Source of the DNA: Salmonella enterica subsp. enterica serovar Typhimurium str. LT2
Lineage (GTDB): Bacteria > Pseudomonadota > Gammaproteobacteria > Enterobacterales > Enterobacteriaceae
Assembly: GCF_000006945.2 (NCBI RefSeq)
Contig: NC_003197.2
Span: forward strand, 3,844,001-3,908,000
Direction of reading: 5' to 3'
DNA: 64,000 bases
A model generated the notes under the pieces. It was not told where the DNA came from, ran no database searches, and was given only the letters and a program-made list of their open reading frames with translations. The stretch's first letter is position 1. Each line of letters opens with the position of its first letter. Positions 16,975 through 25,691 of the stretch are shown in pieces. The position numbers and the translations under genes are program-made.

Positions 16975-18471
16975 ATGAGCAACTACTGGCTGGGGTTAGA
17001 TTGTGGTGGGAGTTGGCTAAAAGCCGGGTTGTACGATGGCGCAGGCCGGGAAGTAGCGGTGCAACGCCTGCCGCTGCACGCTTTAAGCCCGCAGCCAGGC
17101 TGGGTTGAACGCGATATGACCGAGCTGTGGCAACAGTGCGCCTCGGTCATCAGCAAACTGCTGGCGCACACGGGGGTGAGCGGCTCACAAATCCGCGGTC
17201 TGGGTATTTCCGCTCAGGGTAAGGGCCTGTTCCTGTTAGATAAAAGCGATCGGCCATTAGGTAAAGCGATACTCTCTTCCGACCGTCGCGCCATGGAAAT
17301 TGTCCAGCGCTGGCAAAAAGAAGCGGTTCCGCAAAAACTCTACCCGCTGACCCGGCAAACCCTGTGGACCGGGCATCCAGTCTCCCTTTTACGCTGGGTA
17401 AAAGAGAATGAGCCGCAGCGCTACGCGCAGATAGGCTGCGTCATGATGACGCATGACTATCTGCGCTGGTGCTTAACCGGCGTGAAAGGCTGTGAGGAGA
17501 GCAACATCTCCGAGTCCAACCTCTACAACATGGCGACGGGCCAGTACGACCCGCGTCTGACCGAGTGGCTGGGCATCAGTGAAATCGACAGCGCGCTGTC
17601 CCCCGTGGTGGGTTCAGCCGAAATATGCGGGGAGATCACCGCTCAGGCAGCCGCCATCACCGGTCTGGCGGCGGGTACCCCCGTCGTCGGCGGCCTGTTT
17701 GATGTGGTTTCCACCGCCCTTTGCGCCGGTATTGAGGATGAATCGACCCTCAATGCGGTGATGGGCACCTGGGCCGTCACCAGCGGCATCGCTCACGGCC
17801 TGCGCGACCATGAGGCCCACCCTTACGTCTATGGCCGCTACGTCAATGACGGGCAGTATATCGTTCACGAAGCCAGCCCGACCTCCTCCGGCAACCTTGA
17901 ATGGTTTACCGCCCAGTGGGGCGACCTCTCTTTTGACGAGATCAATCAGGCGGTCGCCAGCCTGCCGAAAGCCGGTAGCGACCTTTTTTTTCTGCCGTTT
18001 CTCTACGGCAGCAATGCCGGACTGGAGATGACCTGCGGTTTTTACGGCATGCAGGCGCTGCACAACCGCGCGCACCTGCTACAGGCGCTCTATGAAGGCG
18101 TGGTCTTCAGCCATATGACCCACCTCAACCGCATGCGTGAACGCTTTACCGAGGTTTGCGCCCTGCGCGTTACCGGCGGCCCGGCCCACTCCGACGTCTG
18201 GATGCAGATGCTGGCGGACGTCAGCGGTTTACGCATTGAGCTGCCGCAGGTGGAGGAGACCGGCTGCTTCGGCGCGGCGCTGGCTGCCCGCGTCGGCACC
18301 GGCGTATATCGCGATTTCCGCGAGGCCCAACGCGACCTGCAGCACCCGGTGCGCACGCTGCTGCCGGACATGACCGCGCACGCCCTCTACCAGCGCAAAT
18401 ACCGCCAATACCAGGATTTGATTGAAGCACTACAGGGCTATCACGCCCGTATTAAGGAGCACGCATTATGA
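16975..18471 (+). CDS. lyxK: L-xylulose / 3-keto-L-gulonate kinase LyxK
   Basis: A 498-residue FGGY kinase. In E. coli LyxK phosphorylates L-xylulose and 3-keto-L-gulonate, giving the substrate for SgbH. N-terminal WLGLDCGGSWLKAGLYD binds phosphate, GGLFDVVSTALCAG carries Asp243 at the position of the catalytic base, and VTGGPAHSDVWMQ is the C-terminal nucleotide-binding motif. The ATG lies three bases after the yiaO stop and the gene overlaps sgbH by an ATGA junction, so all are on one mRNA. Confidence 0.94.
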   Translation: MSNYWLGLDCGGSWLKAGLYDGAGREVAVQRLPLHALSPQPGWVERDMTELWQQCASVISKLLAHTGVSGSQIRGLGISAQGKGLFLLDKSDRPLGKAILSSDRRAMEIVQRWQKEAVPQKLYPLTRQTLWTGHPVSLLRWVKENEPQRYAQIGCVMMTHDYLRWCLTGVKGCEESNISESNLYNMATGQYDPRLTEWLGISEIDSALSPVVGSAEICGEITAQAAAITGLAAGTPVVGGLFDVVSTALCAGIEDESTLNAVMGTWAVTSGIAHGLRDHEAHPYVYGRYVNDGQYIVHEASPTSSGNLEWFTAQWGDLSFDEINQAVASLPKAGSDLFFLPFLYGSNAGLEMTCGFYGMQALHNRAHLLQALYEGVVFSHMTHLNRMRERFTEVCALRVTGGPAHSDVWMQMLADVSGLRIELPQVEETGCFGAALAARVGTGVYRDFREAQRDLQHPVRTLLPDMTAHALYQRKYRQYQDLIEALQGYHARIKEHAL

Positions 18472-19130
18472 GCCGACCATTACTGCAACTGGCGCTCGAC
18501 CACACCAGTCTGGAAGCAGCCCAACGCGATGTCGCCCTGCTACAGGATCATGTCGATATCGTTGAGGCCGGAACCATCCTTTGTTTAACCGAAGGCCTTA
18601 GCGCGGTGAAAGCCCTGCGAGCGCAGTGCCCGGAAAAAATCATCGTCGCCGACTGGAAAGTGGCCGATGCCGGTGAAACCCTGGCGCAGCAGGCTTTTGG
18701 CGCTGGCGCTAACTGGATGACTATCATCTGCGCCGCGCCGCTCGCGACCGTCGAGAAAGGCCATGCCGTCGCGCAATCCTGCGGCGGTGAAATTCAAATG
18801 GAGCTGTTCGGCAACTGGACGCTGGACGACGCCCGAGACTGGTATCGCACCGGCGTGCGTCAGGCGATTTATCATCGCGGACGCGATGCGCAGGCCAGCG
18901 GGCAACAGTGGGGAGAAGCGGACCTGGCACGCATGAAGGCGTTGTCCGACATCGGCCTTGAACTATCGATTACCGGCGGCATTACCCCAGCGGATCTGCC
19001 GCTGTTCCGCGACATTAACGTTAAGGCATTTATCGCCGGACGTGCGCTGGCAGGTGCCGCCCATCCGGCGCAGGTCGCCGCCGAATTCCACGCCCAAATT
19101 GACGCCATTTGGGGAGAAAAGCATGCGTAA
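18468..19130 (+). CDS. sgbH: 3-keto-L-gulonate-6-phosphate decarboxylase SgbH
   Basis: SgbH decarboxylates 3-keto-L-gulonate 6-phosphate to L-xylulose 5-phosphate with Mg2+. The 220-residue protein belongs to the orotidine-phosphate decarboxylase suprafamily: LQLALDHTSLEAA (Asp11), DIVEAGTILC (Glu33), and ADWKVADAGET with the Asp-x-Lys-x-x-Asp set are intact, as is the phosphate-binding SITGGITP. It overlaps lyxK by four bases and sgbU by eight. Confidence 0.95.
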   Translation: MSRPLLQLALDHTSLEAAQRDVALLQDHVDIVEAGTILCLTEGLSAVKALRAQCPEKIIVADWKVADAGETLAQQAFGAGANWMTIICAAPLATVEKGHAVAQSCGGEIQMELFGNWTLDDARDWYRTGVRQAIYHRGRDAQASGQQWGEADLARMKALSDIGLELSITGGITPADLPLFRDINVKAFIAGRALAGAAHPAQVAAEFHAQIDAIWGEKHA

Positions 19131-19983
19131 TCATCCATTAGGTATTTACGAGAAAGCACTGGCGAAAGACCTCAGTTGGCCAGAGCGGCTGGTGCTGGCA
19201 AAAAGCTGCGGTTTTGATTTTGTCGAGATGTCGGTGGATGAAACCGACGAACGCCTTTCTCGCCTGGAGTGGACGCCAGCCCAACGCGCATCGCTGGTGA
19301 ACGCGATGCTGGAAAGCGGCGTCGCTATCCCGTCAATGTGTCTCTCCGCCCATCGCCGTTTCCCTTTTGGCAGCCGCGACGAAGCGGTACGCCAGCGGGC
19401 GCGTGAAATCATGACCAAAGCCATTCGCCTGGCGCGCGACCTGGGGATCCGCACCATCCAGTTGGCAGGTTACGACGTCTATTACGAAGAGCACGACGAA
19501 GGCACCCAGCAACGTTTCGCCGAAGGGCTGGCGTGGGCGGTGGAACAGGCCGCAGCGGCGCAGGTGATGCTGGCGGTGGAGATCATGGATACCGCGTTTA
19601 TGAACTCCATCAGCAAGTGGAAAAAGTGGGACGAGATGCTTTCGTCACCGTGGTTCACCGTTTATCCAGACGTCGGCAACCTCAGCGCCTGGGGGAACGA
19701 CGTGACCGCCGAGCTGAAGCTGGGTATTGACCGTATCGCCGCTATCCACCTGAAAGACACGCTGCCGGTGACCGGTGACAGCCCCGGCCAGTTCCGCGAC
19801 GTGCCGTTTGGCGAAGGATGCGTTGATTTTGTCGGCATCTTCAAAACGCTGCATGAGCTGAATTATCGCGGTTCATTTCTGATTGAGATGTGGACAGAGA
19901 AAGCCAGCGAGCCGGTGCTGGAAATTATCCAGGCCCGACGCTGGATTGAATCACGGATGCAGGAAGGAGGTTTCACATGTTAG
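19123..19983 (+). CDS. sgbU: L-xylulose/L-ribulose-5-phosphate 3-epimerase SgbU
   Basis: The 286-residue TIM-barrel epimerase converts L-xylulose 5-phosphate to L-ribulose 5-phosphate. Metal-site residues appear in VEMSVDE, LAVEIMDTAFMNS, YPDVGNL, AIHLKDT and FLIEMWTE. The start MRNHPLGIYEKALAK, eight bases inside sgbH and behind GGGGAGAAA, fits the family N-terminus; a longer in-frame start would run deep into sgbH. It overlaps sgbE by seven bases. Confidence 0.94.
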   Translation: MRNHPLGIYEKALAKDLSWPERLVLAKSCGFDFVEMSVDETDERLSRLEWTPAQRASLVNAMLESGVAIPSMCLSAHRRFPFGSRDEAVRQRAREIMTKAIRLARDLGIRTIQLAGYDVYYEEHDEGTQQRFAEGLAWAVEQAAAAQVMLAVEIMDTAFMNSISKWKKWDEMLSSPWFTVYPDVGNLSAWGNDVTAELKLGIDRIAAIHLKDTLPVTGDSPGQFRDVPFGEGCVDFVGIFKTLHELNYRGSFLIEMWTEKASEPVLEIIQARRWIESRMQEGGFTC

Positions 19984-20672
19984 AGCAACTGAAAGCCGAG
20001 GTGCTGGCGGCCAACCTGGCCCTCCCGGCGCACGGGCTGGTCACCTTTACCTGGGGCAACGTCAGCGCGGTCGATGAGACGCGCAAACTGATGGTCATCA
20101 AGCCTTCCGGCGTTGAATATGAGGTGATGACCGCCGACGATATGGTGGTGGTAGAGATCGCCAGCGGTAAGGTCGTTGAAGGCCATAAAAAACCGTCGTC
20201 CGATACCGCGACCCATCTGGCGCTCTATCGCCGCTATCCGCAGATCGGTGGGATCGTGCATACCCATTCCCGCCATGCGACGATCTGGTCGCAGGCCGGG
20301 CTCGATCTGCCCGCCTGGGGCACCACCCACGCCGACTATTTCTATGGCGCGATCCCCTGTACCCGGCTGATGACCGTTGAGGAAATTAACGGCGAGTACG
20401 AGTATCAGACCGGCGAGGTGATTATTAAAACCTTTGAAGAGCGCGGTCTCGATCCGGCGCAAATCCCGGCGGTATTGGTTCATTCGCACGGCCCGTTTGC
20501 CTGGGGTAAAAATGCCGCCGATGCCGTCCACAACGCCGTGGTGCTTGAGGAGTGTGCCTATATGGGGCTGTTCTCGCGCCAGCTGGCCCCGCAGCTACCG
20601 GATATGCAGCCTGAACTGCTCGATAAACACTATCTGCGTAAACACGGCGCGAATGCCTATTACGGGCAGTAA
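19977..20672 (+). CDS. sgbE: L-ribulose-5-phosphate 4-epimerase SgbE
   Basis: SgbE converts L-ribulose 5-phosphate to D-xylulose 5-phosphate, the last step of the operon's pathway, so the route joins the pentose phosphate pathway. The 231-residue class II aldolase-like protein keeps the zinc ligands His95 and His97 (GIVHTHSRHA) and a third His in VLVHSHGPF. It is the operon's last gene; a BIME follows directly. Confidence 0.95.
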   Translation: MLEQLKAEVLAANLALPAHGLVTFTWGNVSAVDETRKLMVIKPSGVEYEVMTADDMVVVEIASGKVVEGHKKPSSDTATHLALYRRYPQIGGIVHTHSRHATIWSQAGLDLPAWGTTHADYFYGAIPCTRLMTVEEINGEYEYQTGEVIIKTFEERGLDPAQIPAVLVHSHGPFAWGKNAADAVHNAVVLEECAYMGLFSRQLAPQLPDMQPELLDKHYLRKHGANAYYGQ

Positions 20673-20696
20673 TGCCGGCAGCCACAGCCTGTGTCA

Positions 20697-20793
20697 GATG
20701 GCGGCTGCGCCTTATCCGACCTACAAGATTTGCAATATCAATACGTTGTGATGAACTCTTGTAGGCCCGATAAGCAAAGCGCCATCGGGCATT
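20697..20793. repeat. BIME copy A (97 bp)
   Basis: Two REP hairpins in opposite orientation joined by an AT-rich linker (ATTTGCAATATCA). The unit is about 91 percent identical, in the same orientation and without gaps, to a second copy at 23878-23974 beyond the GH127 gene. It probably forms the 3' end of the yia operon. Confidence 0.85.
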
Positions 20794-20832
20794 CAGTTTG
20801 CAACCGCTTTGTCAGAGGGCCAAAGATTATAC

Positions 20833-21648
20833 TCAAGAATTAACGTGTTCCTTACTGTAGCGCCGCTTCCAGGCGGTAGGCGTCAGGCCGGTGTGCTTGC
20901 GGAAGATCTGGCGAAAGTAACCAACGTCATTAAAACCGCACCGTTCCGCCACCTCTTTTAACGAACGCGCGTCGCTAATCAGCAACTTTTCCGCCTCGCG
21001 CACCCGCTGGCGGTGGATGGCTTCCGTTAGCGTAAGGTGAAATACCCGCCGATAAACGCGTCCCAGATAATCCACATTGCAATGCAGTTCTTTCGCCAGA
21101 ACCGCGCTGGAAAGCGGCAGGTGATAGTGCGTTCGAATCAGCTGCTGCGCTTTCCAGGCCAGCGACACGCCAGCGGCCTCGGCGTTTTCATTCTGCCGGG
21201 CGTCAACGGTGAGCTGCTGCAAAATCAGCAGCACGATGAACTCCAGCGCCGGGCTGCGCTGGTGCTTTTCCTGCTCGTTCATAAACTGGCGAAAAAGCGC
21301 AATCAGCGCCTGCGGATCGGCAACCTGGGTATGCTGCGGCACGGAAAGATGCGTCAGCCAGCGCGGGTCGCTGTCCGGCGCTTTGACCTCAAAATGGAGC
21401 CAGTAAAATTTAAGATCGGCGGGAAACTCCTCAACGCCAATATGGCGGCGATGCGGCCAAAGCAACAGGCTTTCCCCGGCTTCGACACAGAAAACACATT
21501 CTTCTTCCTGAATTTTCAGGCAGCCTTTTTCCACAAATATAATTTCCCACGATTGCAGACGCCTGGCTGGATGACGCCCAATACCGCGAGAAATAAATAA
21601 TCCGCCGTTTTGGACTTTAATCGGTAATGTTATGGATAATTCGAGCAT
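20833..21648 (-). CDS. AraC-family transcriptional regulator beside GH127
   Basis: A 271-residue regulator with an N-terminal cupin-like sensor (about residues 1-150, with the AGESLLLWPHRRHIG segment) and a C-terminal AraC/XylS double helix-turn-helix (about 175-265, with LHCNVDYLGRVYRRVFHLT and ERCGFNDVGYFRQIFRKHTG). It diverges from the GH127 glycosidase gene across 263 bp, which implies it controls that gene in response to a sugar. The pair lies between the yia operon and aldB and has no counterpart at this place in E. coli K-12. The specific ligand is unknown. Confidence 0.88.
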   Translation of the reverse strand: MLELSITLPIKVQNGGLFISRGIGRHPARRLQSWEIIFVEKGCLKIQEEECVFCVEAGESLLLWPHRRHIGVEEFPADLKFYWLHFEVKAPDSDPRWLTHLSVPQHTQVADPQALIALFRQFMNEQEKHQRSPALEFIVLLILQQLTVDARQNENAEAAGVSLAWKAQQLIRTHYHLPLSSAVLAKELHCNVDYLGRVYRRVFHLTLTEAIHRQRVREAEKLLISDARSLKEVAERCGFNDVGYFRQIFRKHTGLTPTAWKRRYSKEHVNS

Positions 21649-21911
21649 TAATATGTCATTTCCCGCTCATTCAGCACCGTATTTCATATTAGCTTTTGAT
21701 TATTAACTAAAAATAGTCATTTCACTCGATCCATCTCACATTTTTAAATGCGGGTCGGAATCGTCATCTTTTTTTACTCTTTTATCGCCTTGTCGCTCAC
21801 CGCTATCTGGGCAAAATGAATCAGGTCATAACGCGAAAATAAAAATTACTGCCATAAAATACCCCGTCAGCGAGGAATATCTATGACCTCTACAGCCTTA
21901 AGGAGCACGAA
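21649..21911. promoter_or_regulatory. AraC-GH127 divergent control region
   Basis: This AT-rich 263-bp gap must contain both promoters. I see no clear CRP palindrome. Near its right end a 10-codon reading frame with its own ribosome binding site precedes the glycosidase and is listed separately. Confidence 0.6.
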
Positions 21912-21915
21912 ATGA
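21883..21915 (+). CDS. Possible 10-codon leader frame (MTSTALRSTK) coupled to GH127
   Basis: An ATG with a GAGGAA ribosome binding site five bases upstream opens a 10-codon frame whose TGA overlaps the ATG of the glycosidase as ATGA. It could be a leader peptide for translational coupling, or the remaining tail of a deleted upstream gene. The frame stays open upstream only to base 21832. Translation is not demonstrated. Confidence 0.35.
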   Translation: MTSTALRSTK

Positions 21916-23867
21916 ACGTACTGGAAGTCGATCTGCATAAACTGACGGTCAGCGATCCGTTCCTCGGACAGTATCAACAACTGGTTCGCGATGTGGTTAT
22001 TCCTTACCAGTGGGATGCGTTAAACGATCGTATTCCAGAGGCTGAACCCAGCCATGCCATTGAAAATTTCCGCATTGCCGCAGGCCAGCAGACGGGCGAC
22101 TTTTACGGCATGGTCTTTCAGGACAGCGACGTGGCGAAATGGCTGGAAGCGGTTGCCTGGTCACTGTGCCAGAAGCCCGATCCAGCGCTTGAGAAAACCG
22201 CCGATGAGGTGATTGAACTGGTGGCCGCCGCGCAGTGTGACGATGGCTATCTCAATACGTACTTTACGGCAAAAGCCCCGCAAGAACGCTGGAGCAACCT
22301 GGCGGAGTGCCATGAGCTTTATTGCGCCGGGCATCTGATTGAAGCGGGCGTCGCCTTCTTTCAGGCCACCGGCAAGCGTCGGCTGCTAGACGTCGTTTGT
22401 CGCCTGGCCGATCATATCGACAGCACTTTCGGCCCTGGCGAAAATCAGCTGCACGGCTATCCGGGCCACCCGGAAATTGAGCTGGCGCTGATGCGTCTGT
22501 ATGAGGTAACAGAGCAGCCGCGCTATATGACGCTGGCAAGCTACTTTATCGGGCAGCGCGGCGCCCAACCGCACTTCTACGACGAAGAGTACGAAAAACG
22601 CGGCCAAACCTCTTACTGGCATACCTACGGCCCGGCGTGGATGGTCAAAGACAAAGCCTACAGCCAGGCGCATCTGCCAATTTCGCAGCAGCAGACGGCA
22701 ATCGGCCACGCGGTACGTTTTGTCTATCTGATGACTGGCGTGGCGCATCTCGCTCGCCTGAGCAACGATGAAGGCAAACGCCAGGACTGCCTGCGTCTGT
22801 GGAAAAATATGGCGCAGCGTCAGCTGTATATCACCGGAGGCATCGGTTCCCAGAGCAGCGGCGAAGCCTTTAGCAGCGATTACGATTTACCGAATGATTC
22901 GGTCTATGCGGAAAGTTGCGCTTCAATCGGCCTGATGATGTTCGCCCGCCGGATGCTGGAAATGGAAGCCGATAGCCAGTACGCCGACGTGATGGAGCGC
23001 GCGCTGTACAACACCGTCCTCGGTGGTATGGCGCTGGATGGCAAGCATTTCTTCTACGTCAACCCGCTGGAAGTGCATCCAAAATCGTTAAAATTCAACC
23101 ATATTTACGATCACGTTAAGCCCATCCGCCGGCGCTGGTTTGGCTGCGCCTGCTGCCCGCCGAACATCGCCCGCGTGCTCACCTCCCTTGGTCACTACAT
23201 CTACACGCCGCGTGCGGATGCGCTGTACATCAATATGTACGTGGGTAACAGCATGGAAATACCGGTTGAAAATGGCGCGCTCAAACTGCGAATCAGCGGG
23301 AACTACCCGTGGCATGAGCAGGTGAAGATCGCCATCGACTCTGTGCAGCCGGTACGTCACACGCTGGCGCTACGTCTGCCGGACTGGTGCCCTGAGGCAA
23401 AAGTGACGCTCAACGGGCTGGATGTGGAGCAGGATATTCGCAAAGGTTATCTGCATATCCGTCGAACCTGGCAGGAGGGCGATACGATAACCCTGACGCT
23501 GCCGATGCCGGTTCGCCGCGTGTATGGCAATCCGCTGGCGCGTCACGTCGCCGGTAAGGTTGCCATTCAGCGCGGGCCGCTGGTCTATTGCCTTGAGCAG
23601 GCCGATAACGGCGAAGAGCTGCATAATCTGTGGCTACCGAAAGAGAGTGAGTTCCGGGTCTTTGAGGGCAAAGGGCTTTTTGCGCATAAGATGCTGATTC
23701 AGGCTGAAGGCGAGAAGCAAAGCGCCCCAGATGCGCAGCATCAGGCGTTGTGGCACTACGATAACGCGCCGTCATCGCGCCAGCCGCAGACGCTAACCTT
23801 CATTCCGTGGTTTAGCTGGGCCAACCGTGGCGAGGGCGAAATGCGGATTTGGGTTAACGAGCGGTAA
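21912..23867 (+). CDS. GH127 beta-L-arabinofuranosidase-like glycoside hydrolase
   Basis: A 651-residue cytoplasmic protein (no signal peptide) of the DUF1680/GH127 family, whose characterised member HypBA1 removes terminal beta-L-arabinofuranose and uses a zinc-bound cysteine nucleophile. The matching residues are all present: Glu318 (SSGEAF, acid/base), Glu334 and Cys336 (YAESCASIG), and Cys414/Cys415 (GCACCPPNIAR), one being the nucleophile. The N-terminal two thirds would form the alpha/alpha barrel and the rest beta-sandwich domains. No transporter gene lies beside it, so how substrate enters is unclear. The released L-arabinose could be used by the ara pathway. Activity is inferred. Confidence 0.85.
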   Translation: MNVLEVDLHKLTVSDPFLGQYQQLVRDVVIPYQWDALNDRIPEAEPSHAIENFRIAAGQQTGDFYGMVFQDSDVAKWLEAVAWSLCQKPDPALEKTADEVIELVAAAQCDDGYLNTYFTAKAPQERWSNLAECHELYCAGHLIEAGVAFFQATGKRRLLDVVCRLADHIDSTFGPGENQLHGYPGHPEIELALMRLYEVTEQPRYMTLASYFIGQRGAQPHFYDEEYEKRGQTSYWHTYGPAWMVKDKAYSQAHLPISQQQTAIGHAVRFVYLMTGVAHLARLSNDEGKRQDCLRLWKNMAQRQLYITGGIGSQSSGEAFSSDYDLPNDSVYAESCASIGLMMFARRMLEMEADSQYADVMERALYNTVLGGMALDGKHFFYVNPLEVHPKSLKFNHIYDHVKPIRRRWFGCACCPPNIARVLTSLGHYIYTPRADALYINMYVGNSMEIPVENGALKLRISGNYPWHEQVKIAIDSVQPVRHTLALRLPDWCPEAKVTLNGLDVEQDIRKGYLHIRRTWQEGDTITLTLPMPVRRVYGNPLARHVAGKVAIQRGPLVYCLEQADNGEELHNLWLPKESEFRVFEGKGLFAHKMLIQAEGEKQSAPDAQHQALWHYDNAPSSRQPQTLTFIPWFSWANRGEGEMRIWVNER

Positions 23868-23877
23868 TACTGTGCCG

Positions 23878-23974
23878 GATGGCGGCTGCGCCTTATCCGG
23901 CCTACAATATTTGCAATATCAGTATATTGCGATAAATTCTTGTAGGCCCGATAAGCGAAGCGCCATCGGGCATT
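23878..23974. repeat. BIME copy B (97 bp)
   Basis: Same length and orientation as the BIME at 20697-20793, with about nine substitutions. It lies between the convergent GH127 and aldB genes and closes a 3.2-kb segment containing the AraC regulator and the glycosidase. Confidence 0.85.
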
Positions 23975-23984
23975 ACCTCTTGCG

Positions 23985-25523
23985 TCAGAACAGCCCCAGA
24001 GGCTTATCGGAATAGCTCACCAGCAGGCACTTGGTTTGCTGGTAGTGTTCCAGCATCATCTTATGCGTTTCGCGCCCGATGCCCGACTGCTTATAGCCGC
24101 CGAACGCAGCATGTGCCGGATAGGCGTGATAGCAGTTGGTCCATACGCGCCCGGCCTGAATGCCGCGCCCCATCTTATAGGCCAGATTGCCGTTGCGGCT
24201 CCAGACGCCGGCGCCGAGGCCATACTGCGTATCGTTAGCGATTTCCAGCGCCTCCTCCATGGTTTTAAAGGTGGTTACCGCCAGCACTGGGCCAAAGATC
24301 TCCTCCTGAAAGACGCGCATATTGTTCTTACCAAACAGAATGGTAGGCTCAAGGTAATAGCCCTCTTTAAGTTCGCCATCCAGCTCCTTGCGTCGCCCAC
24401 CGGTCAGAATATCGGCCCCCTCTTTTTTACCGATATCGATATAATTGAGGATAGTCTCAAGCTGGCCGTGGGAGACCTGCGCCCCCATCTGTGTACCGCT
24501 ATCTAGCGGGTTCCCGCTGCGAATGCTCTCCACCCGGCGAATAGCGCGTTCCATAAAGCGCTCATAGATGGACTCCTGGACCAGCGCACGGCTTGGACAG
24601 GTACACACCTCGCCCTGGTTAAAGGCAAACAGGGCAAATCCCTCCAGCGCTTTATCAAAGAACGCATCTTCCTCATCCATCACGTCAGCAAAGAAGATAT
24701 TGGGCGATTTACCGCCTAACTCCAGCGTCACCGGAATAATGTTCTGCGTGGCGTACTGCATGATCTGTTGACCCACTTCCGTCGAACCGGTAAACGCCAC
24801 CTTCGCGATACGTTTCGAGGTCGCCAGATATTCGCCAATCTCGCCGCCCGCGCCGTTCACGACGTTGACGACGCCCGGCGGTAACAGATCGCCAATGATT
24901 TCCATCAACAGCAAAACGGAAAGCGGCGTCAGGCGTGCCGGTTTAAGCACCACGCAGTTACCCGCCGCCAGCGCTGGCGCCATTTTCCAGCTTGCCATCA
25001 ACAACGGAAAGTTCCACGGGATTATCTGCCCCACGACGCCAAGCGGTTCGTGAAAATGGTAGGCCACGGTTTCGCTATCAACTTCGCTAATCCCGCCCTC
25101 CTGCGCACGTATACAGGAGGCGAAATAGCGGAAATGATCGATCGCCAGCGGTACGTCGGCGGCGCTGGTTTCACGAATCGGTTTACCGTTATCCCAGGTT
25201 TCCGCTGTCGCCAACAGTTCGAGGTTTTGTTCCATCCGATCGGCGATCTTAAACAAGATAGCGGCACGGTCTTGTACTGACGTATGCGCCCACTTATCTT
25301 TCGCCTTATGCGCGGCGTCGAGCGCTAAATCGATATCTTTTTTACCGGAGGAAGCGACTTCACATAGCGGCTGGCCGGTCACTGGCGTCAGGTTTTGATA
25401 ATATTCGCCGTCGGCGGGCGCAACCCAGTCACCACCAATAAAATTGTCATAGCGGGCTTTTAACTTCAGTGGGTACCCGTATTCACCTGGCTGAATACGT
25501 GTTGAAGGGGGATTGTTCGTCAT
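23985..25523 (-). CDS. aldB: Aldehyde dehydrogenase AldB
   Basis: AldB oxidises aldehydes, in E. coli mainly acetaldehyde with NADP, and is induced in stationary phase. The 512-residue protein contains the NAD(P)-binding GSTEVGQQIM, the ELGGKSPNIFF Glu motif, and catalytic Cys307 in NQGEVCTCPSR. The start MTNNPPSTRIQPGEYG is the known N-terminus; an in-frame ATG 63 bases upstream gives an unlikely extension. It diverges from the ROK kinase gene. RpoS, CRP and Fis control aldB in E. coli; I did not identify their sites here. Confidence 0.95.
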   Translation of the reverse strand: MTNNPPSTRIQPGEYGYPLKLKARYDNFIGGDWVAPADGEYYQNLTPVTGQPLCEVASSGKKDIDLALDAAHKAKDKWAHTSVQDRAAILFKIADRMEQNLELLATAETWDNGKPIRETSAADVPLAIDHFRYFASCIRAQEGGISEVDSETVAYHFHEPLGVVGQIIPWNFPLLMASWKMAPALAAGNCVVLKPARLTPLSVLLLMEIIGDLLPPGVVNVVNGAGGEIGEYLATSKRIAKVAFTGSTEVGQQIMQYATQNIIPVTLELGGKSPNIFFADVMDEEDAFFDKALEGFALFAFNQGEVCTCPSRALVQESIYERFMERAIRRVESIRSGNPLDSGTQMGAQVSHGQLETILNYIDIGKKEGADILTGGRRKELDGELKEGYYLEPTILFGKNNMRVFQEEIFGPVLAVTTFKTMEEALEIANDTQYGLGAGVWSRNGNLAYKMGRGIQAGRVWTNCYHAYPAHAAFGGYKQSGIGRETHKMMLEHYQQTKCLLVSYSDKPLGLF

Positions 25524-25657
25524 GACCAACTCCTTATTGTAAAGGTACTCCACAAGGGTAGACGGTGCTGGTGAATTTTTCGCCAATGATTTCCCGCTTT
25601 ACGACAGCAATCACGAATTACTTTCCTTTACGTTTCTCCGTCTGGTTTTAGCCATAC

Positions 25658-25675
25658 TAAACAGGTGCCTGTTTA
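25658..25675. promoter_or_regulatory. Palindrome upstream of the ROK kinase
   Basis: TAAACAGG and CCTGTTTA form perfect 8-bp arms around a TG centre, ending 16 bp before the kinase ATG. The position over the 5' untranslated region suits an operator that blocks transcription. The binding protein is unknown. Confidence 0.45.
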
Positions 25676-25691
25676 ACGTACGGAGAACACT

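Noticed and set aside
25658..25675. LexA box reading of the palindrome before the ROK kinase
   Set aside because: LexA sites read CTGT-N8-ACAG; here the half-sites are in the reverse order (ACAGG...CCTGT), so it does not fit.
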